DNA from: Sympetrum striolatum
Lineage: Eukaryota > Arthropoda > Insecta > Odonata > Libellulidae
DNA length: 64,000 nt
Direction of reading: 5' to 3'
NCBI GenBank assembly: GCA_947579665.1
Contig: OX388351.1
Coordinates: 4,092,001-4,156,000, forward strand
Shown one piece after another: positions 54,887 through 64,000 of this stretch (position 1 is its first letter; each line of letters begins with the position of its first letter). Both the position numbers and the translations under genes were made by a program. The notes under the pieces were generated by a model. The model was not told where the DNA came from, did no database searches, and worked only from the letters and a program-made list of their open reading frames with translations.

Positions 54887-55590
54887 ATGTCGTTCTTGCA
54901 TTCTCATTCTTGTGAATGTACGAAATCAGAGTTGGATCTTTTCACGATCCCACCCACTCAAACTAGCATTCGCAATTCCCAATGGGTCCATTATAAACCT
55001 CTTTCATCAATAAATGACGACTCACCCTTGGAGTTTGTTGTTAGCGGTGCTGGTGACGAATACATTGATCTTGGACATACATTAATTCATGTGGTAGCTA
55101 AAATTATACGAACAGATGGCACCAATACTGTGGAGGAAAACAGAGTCGGACCTGTAAATAACTTTTTACATTCCCTCTTCTCGCAAGTGGATGTGTATTT
55201 GAATCAAAAGTTGGTTTCACCGCCTAGCAACACTTATGCTTACAGATCTTACATTGAAAATTTACTTTCATACGGCCCCGCGGCGAAAAAATCTCACTTA
55301 ACAATGTCGCTATGGTACGATGATACAGTAGGGCTAATGGAAAATCTGGAGCATCATAATGCGTGTCTAGCAAAAAGAAGAAATTTTACAAAACTGAGCA
55401 AACCATTCGACATGATCGGGTGCATTCATTCGGATATTTTCAACCAAGATAAATTTCTTTTAAACGGAGTCGAACTGCGCATTAAAATGATCCGATCGCG
55501 GGATGCATTCTGCCTCATGTCTGAGACGCCGTATGCGAAGGTAAAGATAATGGATGCGACTCTTTTAGTGAGGCGAGTTTGTATTAATCC
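54887..55590 (+). pseudogene. Major capsid (double jelly-roll) protein, 3' part missing
   Basis: ATG at 54887 gives MSFLHSHSCECTKSELDLFT, then SINDDSPLEFVVSGAGDEYI and DLGHTLIHVVAKI. This is the N-terminal region of Polinton major capsid proteins (PY), continuing with NNFLHSLFSQVDVYLN and MDATLLVRRVCINP. About 235 residues remain, covering roughly the first jelly-roll. From about 55590 the sequence is unrelated, and the open frame to 55831 merely reads through it. The remainder of the gene was not found downstream before the host exon at 56425. The break lies next to TTAA (55584-55587). Confidence 0.88.
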
Positions 55591-55599
55591 TAGGCCCGA

Positions 55600-55953
55600 C
55601 CAGGGCACTATGGACTGGCGCCAGACTATGGAAGGGGGTGGGGGACTGTCTGGCCTAAGTGTCCGGCCAAGTAGTATCGTCGGGGGGTTATCACCATTTA
55701 GTCTCACTTCGACCCACTCGCTTTTGTCAGGATCAGCATTTCTATCCTCTTCTTGTTCGGACCCATATGAGTCATCCCCCTCAGAGGAAGAAGAGATTCT
55801 ATGCCTCTTGGTCCCTGACCCTGAGGTGTAAACGAAGGATTCTTCACTACTAGAAGAAGAAATCTCTTCATCGGAGGTCTCTGACGGCAAATCACTGTTG
55901 TCATCAATGAAGAGCGTTTCTTCAATATCCTTACTTTTCATACACTTTGACAT
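55600..55953 (-). pseudogene. Acidic N-terminal fragment, possibly piggyBac transposase
   Basis: The minus-strand frame starts MSKCMKSKDIEETLFIDDNS and is rich in S, E and D (ETSDEEISSSSSEESF, SSSEGDDSYGSEQEEDRN), then SEWVEVRLNGDNPP. Acidic serine-rich starts followed by a W are common in piggyBac-like transposases. The frame is cut at the junction with capsid coding near 55590. It points the same way as the piggyBac remnant at 40082-41306, which lacks exactly such an N-terminus. The family call is tentative. Confidence 0.4.
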
Positions 55954-56420
55954 TGGTTACAGGGACTCGTAGACTTTTGATTCTCGATCTATCTGGGAAG
56001 TATTTTTTTTAAATTCTCGAATTTCAAATCAATGCATTCAAATGGGAAAAATCGGGAATTTGGGCCCCTCTGGAATCGAACCCATGACCCTGGGGTCCAA
56101 AATCGCAATTTTTCTGGCAGTTACACCTAATGGCCAAAATGTTGTAAAAATTTCAAGTCGATGACGCTTGCAGTTTAGCCTGTTAATTAGTTACCTATCT
56201 ATATCCATGAACGAATCCGAAGAAGCATCTATATATAATAGATATGGAGAAAGTCATGTGCTGGCCACATCAGATTTTTTCTTTTGAGGACCCTCGATAA
56301 TATTTTAGCTTGAAATTTTTGTTATCAATATGCTTGTAGTATGCAAGCAACATTTTACTGGTACAAAATAAATAAATATATACACAAGGGTGATTATTAT
56401 TTAAGTTGTCTCTTTGTGTT
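55954..56420. repeat. Repeat-derived intron sequence before the arm exon
   Basis: A tRNA-like pair (TGGAATCGAACCCATGACCC and AGTTACACCTAATGGCC) at 56070-56135 suggests a decayed SINE. At 56265-56290 CACATCAGATTTTTTCTTTT matches the inverse of 27075-27100. No coding sequence before the acceptor at 56424. Confidence 0.4.
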
Positions 56421-56424
56421 GCAG

Positions 56425-56613
56425 CAACGGTCTTCTGTGGCAAGTGGAGGGGGAGGTGGTACCGGAGGGGGTGGAGGAGGAGGTTCGTATGCAGATGGGG
56501 TGAGGATGGAGGAGATTGTGGAAGGCGCAGTTGGAGCACTGCACATTCCTGCGCGGGAGTCGCACAACAGGGCTGTCATAAGAGGACAACTGGTCATTCC
56601 AATATTCGTCCAG
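56425..56613 (+). CDS. arm: Armadillo/beta-catenin exon (arm repeats 9-10 region)
   Basis: The acceptor TTTGTGTTGCAG and the donor GTCCAG|GTGAGA bound 189 nt (63 codons, phase 0). The peptide begins QRSSVAS, has a glycine-rich loop ([15 protein letters not shown]), then [31 protein letters not shown] and LVIPIFVQ. In beta-catenin the loop between arm repeats is followed by exactly this VRMEEIVEG and GALHILA sequence. Deviations are P for L after GALHI and GQL for GLN. It is either the host arm gene or a paralogue; neighbouring exons are not in the window, so the introns must be long. Open frames on other strands here are shadows. Confidence 0.8.
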
Positions 56614-57113
56614 GTGAGAAATTGTGCCTCCATACATTATACTAACCTTTTCCAGTCCAGTGAGTCCAAATGGAATTATGTCCCGATTTTGATTCTAGCG
56701 TTTAATCGCCCGTTGACTCCATTTTGGCTTCTGTGCTGTCGTACAGGGCGATTCAAAAGTCTTGTTATGATTACTGAAAATCAGAACTTTTAGATTTTTC
56801 AATATGGATACCTGAAACAAAGATAAAAATGTTACTAGATACATCAAGTTTTATTTGTTACTAGCTGAAGTGCCCTTTGATTCTCAACGGAGAAGTTAAC
56901 AATGATAAATACCAGTGTAACAGTCTGATTTTTTATTCTAACTCATGCTTAATAATTGTAGTTAGCTAATGCCAAGCTATAATAATTTACAAAGCAATAA
57001 ACCCAAAAAAAGTTATAAAAATGTCTATAAAACTATATTAACTCAATACTTTATCTCATATCTTTGGAAAGGATAATTCCTTCAACTAAGACAACATTTG
57101 TTTAAATAATGTA
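56614..57113. other. Intron-like sequence, no gene seen
   Basis: AT-rich sequence downstream of the arm exon donor, up to the Tigger element. Confidence 0.4.
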
Positions 57114-60100
57114 CAGTAGAAGTCCGTTATAACGAGTATGGCATATAACGAGAGTTGCGTTATAGCGAGTGATTCATTGGACGTTGTCCGTCTTACGGCA
57201 AAAAGGATAGGGAGTTACGTCCATTATAACGAGTGATCAAAATCTGAGGTATCGTTATAACGAGTGCCACGGTTCTATATTCGCCTTGCAGGTAGCATAT
57301 CTCGTAATCAAAGACGTTTCACGAGTTTCACTATCCCCTCAGTCCCTCATGTCTCGTATATCTTGTTTCTTTTTGGCGATGTTCCCTCTAATCAGCAGTT
57401 TGAATCGAGTTTCCATTTTATTGGCATCCACCTGTGAGATTTGTTTTCATTCGAAACTTGGCACCAAATCGTCTGATAATAATAATAATAATAATAATAA
57501 AGGACTTTATTCAGGGCGAGATTGAGACTATCAAGTCTCTTCTTACACCTAACCCTTTGTCATGTTGGAACAGAAAGAAATAGATAGATTGCAAAAGTAC
57601 AGAGAAGAAAACTACTATGTGGGTTTAAAAACCTAAGCTAAAAGCATAGGATTCCTAATGGGAGGGAGTATAAGAGATAAAAGCAGCGCTGTTTCGGATT
57701 TCCAGGGTAACCTCTCCCTTACACCACTGTCATTAGTTGTGAAGCGTGTGAATGAAAAATATCTTTAGAAAGAAATTTGATATGAATTACGGGTGCTTTT
57801 CCACATGATGGTCATCGCTCTTCCATCAGTCGATCATTAGACGTGAGTCCGTTCGGAGCTTTCTAATAGCTGAGTTTCTAGTGTGACTGTTCTGTGATGG
57901 AGAGTAAAAGAAAGGCTTTAGATTTAGCAAAGAAATTTGAAATTGTGCGAAAGAGAAACCACGAGTAAATCGGCAGACGGTATGGCCTATCATCGTCGAC
58001 TCTATTTACGATTTTGAAGAACAAAGAAAAAATAAAGTCTGCATTCATGATGCAAAAAACTCCAGGAGGGTGGAAAAAACTACGACTAGCGGATAATACG
58101 GAGTTGGAGTCCATTCTATTTGAATGGTTCCCCCAGCAGCGATCTCTAGAAATACCAATCAGCGGAACAATGATAAAAGAGAAAACTGAAGAGCTTGCCC
58201 TTCACATGAAACTAGACAATTTCCGTAGCACAGATGGTTGGCTGAACCGATTTAAAGCAAGAAGAGGAATATCACTCCACATAATTAGCGGTGAATCCAG
58301 TGAAGTATATGAGCAAGCGGTACATGATTGGCTTCCTATTCTCAAGTCGATCCTCGAATGATACGAAGAAAAGGTAAGTGATGCAAAAAGCAAATTATCG
58401 TTTAAATACTATAAATTGTAAGATAGGCCTTGTCTTTAGTGTGAAAAACAGTTTTTAATCTCGAGATTATTAGGAAATATACATTGCGGATGAGACAGCA
58501 CTGTTTTACAATTTACTGCCGGAAAAAACTTTGGCTGTTAAGTGCGACCGCTGCAAAGGTGGAAAAGGGAGTAAGGAGAGGCTTACAGTTCTCCTCTACA
58601 CGAACATGACTGGATGTGATAAACTAAAACCATTAATTATTGGAAAATCCGTGCGTCTCCGAGCCTTTTGTGGCCAGCGAAATATTCCCTGTACTTACGA
58701 GTCCAACGCTAAAGCATGGATGACAGGACAAATTTTAACGCAAGGGCTGAAGTCTTACGATGCCAAAGTTGGAGGGAGAAATAGAAAAATTGTGCTGTTC
58801 GTGGATCGCTGTCCGGCCCACCCCGTCATTAAATTGACGAACATAGAGCTTGTGTTCTTTCCCCTTAACTGCACAAGTGTGTTGCAGCCATTAGATCAGG
58901 GCATTATTCGAGCTATAAGGCACCATTTTAGATCACACCTCGTTAATATGTTAATGAGGAAGTTAATGTCAAAAGAAACCCGCACAAATGGAATGTCGTT
59001 GGATTGGCCTGGGGGAAAATGAATTTAAATAAAAAAATACAGAAAATGATTCTGTGGATGGATCTGCTGAGCTGAATTCGGAGTTAGTGCCCTAGAGCTG
59101 GAGAACGGTGTCCAGCATATTGGACATAAACTGCTCCTTTGATGATTTCGTTGCGGTAGACGCGGAAAATCCTGTTAGTGGTTTGCTGAAAGACGATCAA
59201 CTAGTAGAGCAGCAAAAGAATGACAGCAGCGAATCGTCGGATATCGAGAGTATGGAAGAAGATTCGTTTAAAATCCCTAATAGCGAGTCCCTCTCGCAAG
59301 CATTTGGGGTTCTTAAATCTTTGTGTTTAGCTAAAAACGTAGCATCGGTGGACAATTTAATGAATTTAAAGCGTGTAGAAGATTTCATCACCAAACACTG
59401 TATTAATAAGTTTAAACAGATAAGAATAGATTCAATTTTTAAGTAAATGCTTTTTTACTTAGAGTGAGACCGAGAAATCAGGTTTTTACACCAATAGATG
59501 TTTATTAATTATTGTAAAGTTCTTCTAAATTCTGTTAAAGTTATTTTATTCTTACTTTCAATGTTTCTAAAAAATGAATTTAGCGTTAAGTACAGCGGGA
59601 AACAATTAATGCGAATTGACTGGAACAACGATATCTTTGGACTAAAAATAAACTAAAGGATGCAAGTACGCAACTGCAAGTGGCCATCAATTGTGATATT
59701 GCTTTGTTACAATGTTTCAAATAATATCCTTTTCCTACTTACATAGTTTATCCGATTATTTTTTCCTAAAAATTAGCACCATTAAAAGAAAAACATTTTT
59801 TCTTCGTTCCCTCGATTAACATATCGGAAGTGAGAGGTGGCATGCCTTTGAAGGGTGGGAGTTGAACGGAGAGGTTTCTGTTTGTGCCTGGAGGACAAGA
59901 CAGGAAAAATGGGAGCTGCAGTAGGGGAAGACGATATATGAGAGTAGAGAAGGAATTCCTCTCTCACCAGCTGCATTGAAGAATTGCCGGCACCGAAGAA
60001 AACCTTGTGTCTAACGAGCATGACTCTCGTAACTACTTACACTACTGAAAAGCCATGTTTAATTATTAAGCTAAATCACCAAATCCTAACTAAAACGATT

Positions 60101-60391
60101 ATCTTATAATGTATTACTTTCGACGATTATTTAGCCATAATGATCCACATTTTATGTTAGAGGATATAATATATATAATATTTTTTACACGAACGTACTC
60201 TTTTACGCATTCTGAAGCATTTGCGTAGGATTTAAAAACCCTACAGTTCCATTCGGACACATTTGCTGACCTTGGATTCAAGAAGACGGGCTTAGTTAGA
60301 CTTATTGTTAGAAATCGGCTATAACGAGTATCGCGTTATAACGAGTACTTTTCCGATTTTTGTCAGCTCTCGTTACAACGGACTTCTACTG
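57114..60391 (+). mobile_element. Tigger-type (pogo) DNA transposon, complete ends
   Basis: Left end CAGTAGAAGTCCGTTATAAC and right end CGTTACAACGGACTTCTACTG are inverted, and ATAACGAG words recur inside both ends. The flanks are TA (57112-57113 and 60392-60393). Total 3278 bp, with a single broken transposase gene on the plus strand. An (AAT)n microsatellite lies at 57477-57502. It sits inside the presumed arm intron. Confidence 0.9.
57897..59446 (+). pseudogene. Tigger transposase with intron and nonsense codons
   Basis: ATG at 57897 opens the N-terminal helix-turn-helix (ESKRKALDLAKKFEIVRKRN), broken by TAA at 57966-57968. The same frame continues with the CENP-B-type domain (58014-58361, GWLNRFKARRGISLH) and meets TGA at 58359-58361. 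An intron-like gap follows, from GTAAGTGATG (about 58374) to ATTATTAG (about 58473). The DDD core resumes with IADETALFYNLLPEKTLA, then KIVLFVDRCPAHP and VLQPLDQGI, ending at 59022 after a frame problem. An acidic C-terminal piece lies at 59108-59446. All three catalytic aspartates survive, but the gene is dead. Confidence 0.85.
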
Positions 60392-60393
60392 TA

Positions 60394-61002
60394 TTCTAAG
60401 ATCACATTAGGATAAGCAGACAGTATTTAAAGAGACATTTTCAGAAAGGCGCAAAAGGATAAAGGAAACGAAAATTGTACACAAATAACGGGATTAAAAT
60501 GCATATTGCTCTAAAAAATTACCAATGAAATTTGAACACAATCATTAACACACACACTATAATGGAAATGGAAGTTCTCATAGATAAACTCACGAGCTAG
60601 AATCAACAATCGCCTTGATAGTAGGGGGATTGTTTACTACCTCAAAATTTCGATAAAACATTCACGTGTTTTATCAAACTGTTTGCAACTTCGCATCACA
60701 AACGATATTCCACAATCAAAATATGAATTTTTGTTCTATTCTAATTCTTTTGGTGCTTGATTTGACTTTCTAGGACCATTATTTCTAATTTAAATTTGCA
60801 GAAGAAATTAACCTTGCTTAAAAAAAATAACCTCTACGTGTATTTCTTATGGAAACATTTTGACCCATCTGGGTTTGAACCGTGGACCTTAGGGAAATAA
60901 AAAGTAGCCTATACTCTGTGCGGGGTCAACGTTTAATAATGTAGAAAATCGGGTTTTCGGCGATCATACACACACACACTCTATTTTATATATATATATA
61001 TA
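60394..61002. repeat. Repeat-rich spacer with decayed SINE
   Basis: At 60835-60925 TTGACCCATCTGGGTTTGAACC and flanking words match the SINE-like segment at 32215-32290. (AC)n and (TA)n microsatellites lie at 60968-61002. No gene. Confidence 0.45.
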
Positions 61003-61930
61003 CAGTAGAACCTCAATTTTACGAAGTTGAAGGGACCCAAAAATTTGCACTTAGTAAAATTTGGGCTTTGTAAATTTGAGGTTTTCTTTCAACCAATCAA
61101 AATCTGTACAATACCAATCCAGGTTCAGTAACACAGTGCATAAAGTCAAATGGGATTGAAACGAAGGTAATATTTCAATAAAATGAATTATTCATGCAGT
61201 TTAATGTTTAATACAACAGAAAATATTCAAACTTTTTTACTTTTCAAAATAACCATAAATAATTTTTTGCTTTTTGGAAGTTTCAATGAGAGATGGGGTG
61301 ATTTTCTCAATACCTGAAAGGTAATTATTGAATAAATCAGGTATACCATCAGTAAACATTTGAAAATTGTGAAGCACTTTTATAGTGTCTCTTAATTCAT
61401 CCCTTGTAGGGGTGAAGGTGCTTCTGGGTCATCTTCATAGCTTGTAGAAGAGATATCTAAGTTCACTTCATCCTCATCTTCTTCGTCTTCACTAAATGCA
61501 CTGCAGTCATGTGTCATCATATGAGAGTCGCACATATGACTCAGCATGAGAGGATGTATCTGGGATGTTTTGATTTAGTTGTGCCATTTATTTACTAAGG
61601 AGGTCCTGCAGTGTGGAACCTCTGCCTTATAATTGATGTGTCACCAAAACCAGCAGATCTCCAACAGTTGGAAATAGTGTTTGCAATGACACTGTCCCAT
61701 GCTCTGGCAATTCGTCGCACAGCATGGAGCAATGTCCATGGAGGCACATCTTAAATGTTTGCGTACCAAAGCTGTGTTTACAGAAGGCTAAACTATGCAG
61801 GTCTAAACTTGACAAATAATTATGAGGATGAAATCAAACTAATTTCTGTTACAAACAAGAGTCACAAGCTCATTCAGGAAGAAAATAATATATATCACAT
61901 GCAATTCTCTGTGTGCACTATTGTATAAGC

Positions 61931-62051
61931 AGTAGTAGTAGTAAGCGCTTTGACAGCTTAGGTCATTTTACCCATGTGCTCCCACCAGGATTTGAAATCA
62001 GAACTGATTCCTCATGAGTCACGAGCGTTACCCACCTGGCTCTCCAGGAGC
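61931..62051 (-). repeat. Degraded copy of the tRNA-derived SINE
   Basis: AGTAGTAGTAGTA followed by CGCTTTGACAGCTTAGGTCA and an altered tRNA-like head up to CCAGGAGCC. Same family as 43863-43991, more diverged. No clear target duplication. Confidence 0.6.
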
Positions 62052-62549
62052 CAATGTGCAGTATATTTACTTCAAATTGAAAGGATTTAAAAATTAGACT
62101 ACGATTATACTGATTCCCTTTATATCATAGACCTTATTTCAAAGCCTAGGAGACTCACATAAGTCAAAGTGAATGAAACTCACAGCCATGAATCCCAAGA
62201 AATTAGCTCGTAAATATTTTAAGTCATTTAAGAACTTTACTTAAGTTAATTTGAAACTCCCTCTTTTTTTATAATCGTTCTACTACGCTGACGTTTAGCG
62301 GTGATTTTCGAGAATTGCTTACTCGCGGGTACTTTAAACGATATTTTTGCATGACAAATCACAAGTCGCGATCGCAAATTCTTACCTAACGATGTAAAAC
62401 GCTTTTAATTAATAAATTACGTATTGAAACTGCATAAAAACTTAAGTAATAGTGACGTATTACTACAAATTTAGTATTCTTTAATTAAACTAATTTCCAT
62501 GACTGCTGCAACAAAGAACTTCCACAGGAATGCTACTTTCAAGTAAAAG

Positions 62550-62674
62550 TAGTAGTATAGTTAAAAGTGCTTCGACAGCTTAGGTCATTTCGCACATTGG
62601 CTCCCTCCGGGAATCGAACCCGGGACCGCTTTCACCAAAGGCAAACGCGCTGTCCACATGACTATCCGGGAGCC
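62550..62674 (-). mobile_element. tRNA-derived SINE with 12-bp TSD
   Basis: Flanked by the perfect duplication TTCAAGTAAAAG (62538-62549 and 62675-62686). It contains GTGCTTCGACAGCTTAGGTC, CGGGAATCGAACCCGGGACC (T-arm) and ATCCGGGAGCC (acceptor), with a (TAC)n tail on the minus strand. It is nearly identical to the Polinton insertion at 43863-43991. Confidence 0.88.
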
Positions 62675-64000
62675 TTCAAGTAAAAGGTTTACCAAAGTTC
62701 TGCGATGGGGAACTTACCAAGCGTCCAAAGATAGTGCTGGACGAGAAATCTTCGGTAGTGGACTTTAAAGCTGTTAATTATTCCCATGTCCAGCGGTTGC
62801 ATCTTACTGGTGCTATTTGGACTCAGAAAAAGTACTTTCTGCAAGAAGATAATTTGCTTCTGAAAAATGTCCGTCGCCATCCATGCTTTTTTATTACTTT
62901 CATACAACACAGACAAATTTTTCACGTTCTTGAAGCGGAGCTCTTGATTTTGCTATCACAACTGGTTTCAACTTTTGGATCCATCTTTGTTACATATCAG
63001 CATTACCGTAACCCTATCCTTAGATTTTTTTACCTATGCGACATTTTTCACCACGGGTCCCAAGGGTGGAGTCAGGTAATGCCTTGAAAAACAAACCTGT
63101 TTCATCCAGGTTGTATATATCTCGAGGGGAATATTTAGACACAATGTCATCGTTTATTTCATGCCACTGCGTTTTTTGTGTTGACGTCACCTTCTTCTCC
63201 ACAGATTTTCATTGAAGTGATTCCGTATCTTTTCTTGAATCTATCAAGCCACCCAAAGTTGTCGCACTTCAGTTTAAGAGCCAAAATTTGAGCCTTCTCC
63301 TTCAGAATTGGTCCACATATAGGTCATTTGCACGCACGACTCTTAAAAAAAAATTATGCAGCTGACTATCAAGTTGATCAAATTGCGACGATGAGAGGCA
63401 CTTTGTTTTTAATGATATTGTTGTGTGACTCAAAATTTTTCACTTGAATTGACGATTGCTGCCAATGTAGGTAAAGAAATGCCATACTTCCGAGAAATTT
63501 CTGTTTTTGTCTGCTCGCGATCACGTACTTCCTTGATAATTGACATTTTGGTGACCAAACTCAGGGACTTCCTCTTTTTCTTGGTCAGCGATGTTTTATC
63601 CATTATTTTACTAATAGGCACACGGGATATCACAACTGATCACAACACAGGCCACCTTGCGCAGAGAGTGATTTTCACTGTATGCGTGCAACTTTTCCTC
63701 GCTTGGAGACCAACATTTTTCAGGGTGTCCACCATCCAACCATTATTTTTCAATCTTTTACTAACCAATTAAAAATCCGAAATCCCTGCAGCAGCCTTGA
63801 GATTTTAAGTAGTCGCACTCCAATTTAGCAGCCAAGACCTGAGCCCAAAACTCCCCAAGTTGAAAACAAATTCTTATTATGCTCTATTCTCTCTATCTCT
63901 CGTCCAAATAGAAACCATATACTCCTGGAAACTGCTGATCTATACGATCCCAGGTCGCTGATTCGCGTTATTATCAGAGAGCTTGATGAGGAAAGAAAGA

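Larger units (their letters stand above)
41700..55590 (+). mobile_element. Maverick/Polinton (adintovirus-like) element, truncated
   Basis: The plus-strand genes at 44177-55590 form the diagnostic Polinton set: family B DNA polymerase, packaging ATPase, rve integrase with chromodomain, minor and major jelly-roll capsid proteins and a pVI-like protein. One unrecognised gene is on the minus strand at the left. Outer borders are uncertain: the left edge is set between tRNA-like repeats (ending 41690) and the first gene, and the right edge is where major capsid coding stops making sense, next to TTAA at 55584. No terminal inverted repeats of the usual kind were found and no maturation protease is visible. 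Several genes are broken, so this is an inactive copy. Confidence 0.85.
61300..63603 (-). pseudogene. Tigger-like transposase, fragmented
   Basis: Minus-strand pieces in order: the N-terminal helix-turn-helix at 63603-63430 (MSIIKEVRDREQTKTEISRK, then YGISLPTLAAIV), the first catalytic region at 63202-63020 (YNLDETGLFFKALPDSTLG), the later core at 62925-62689 (ESNKKAWMATDIF, then KMQPLDMGIINSF), and an acidic tail near 61490-61420. The second aspartate block is not clear. Stops and frame changes lie between the pieces, and a SINE sits downstream of the core. The plus-strand open frames at 62734-63087 and 63425-63772 are shadows. Confidence 0.75.
61003..64000 (-). mobile_element. Second Tigger-like element, runs off the window
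   Basis: CAGTAGAACCTCAATTTTACG after TA at 61001-61002 is a pogo/Tigger terminal repeat, placed 3' of a minus-strand transposase. The other end lies beyond the window. It has been interrupted by tRNA-derived SINEs at 61931-62051 and 62550-62674. Confidence 0.75.

Noticed and set aside
41700..55600. Long terminal inverted repeats of the Polinton
   Set aside because: No matching AG...CT-bounded inverted pair was found around the gene block; the right end is clearly truncated in capsid coding.
55591..55831. Capsid C-terminal extension read through to 55831
   Set aside because: Sequence after ...CINP does not resemble capsid protein and is the antisense of an acidic transposase-like frame.

Overview
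The window looks like AT-rich nuclear DNA from an arthropod. The clearest host sequence is one exon of an armadillo/beta-catenin gene at 56425-56613, with good splice signals and insect-like residues. Three further exon-like islands (18291-18493, 22383-22484, 25615-25806) lie on the same strand and I could not name them. Almost everything else is mobile DNA in various states of decay, much of it nested. Assignments come from reading motifs and ends by eye, without database searches.

The centrepiece is a damaged Maverick/Polinton (adintovirus-like) element at about 41.7-55.6 kb. It encodes a protein-primed type family B DNA polymerase, an FtsK/HerA-type packaging ATPase, a small hydrophobic-tailed protein, a conserved protein of unknown function, a retrovirus-like integrase with a C-terminal chromodomain, a penton-like minor capsid protein, a pVI/core-like amphipathic protein and the first part of the double jelly-roll major capsid protein. 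An unrecognised divergent gene lies at the left. No maturation protease and no terminal inverted repeats are visible. The copy is dead: there is a frame change in the polymerase, a nonsense codon in the unknown gene, a 300-bp LTR-like insertion in the integrase and loss of the end of the major capsid gene.

The most unusual point is upstream of the polymerase. Five GT-AG introns of 93-199 nt separate six exons (44177-44729, 44827-44895, 44989-45063, 45263-45370, 45486-45599, 45798 onward). Every intron is phase 1, every exon is open, and the frame runs straight into the polymerase N-terminal region. The polymerase therefore seems to carry a spliced leader with an internally duplicated domain plus a disordered linker. 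Further right, five consecutive gene junctions overlap by 1-4 nt or are separated by a single base (TAATG, ATGA, TAAAATG), suggesting a polycistronic structural-gene block.

Left arm (1-36 kb): short tandem arrays, a three-copy ~175-bp tandem repeat, a hAT-type element with target duplication (5744-6596), Gypsy polymerase remnants (7.9-9.2 kb), a full hAT element with an 8-bp target duplication (12344-15782) that carries an inverted pair of SINE-like units, a LINE reverse-transcriptase fragment (21.36-22.26 kb), a hAT MITE (23090-23712) and a PIF/Harbinger-like element (33906-35920). Middle: a complete pogo/POGK-type element (36201-38257) and a piggyBac remnant (39678-41311). Right arm: a full-length Tigger element (57114-60391) and the 3' part of a second Tigger-like element (61003 to the window end) interrupted by a tRNA-derived SINE. 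The same SINE family sits inside the Polinton. No rRNA gene, CRISPR array or convincing functional tRNA gene is present.
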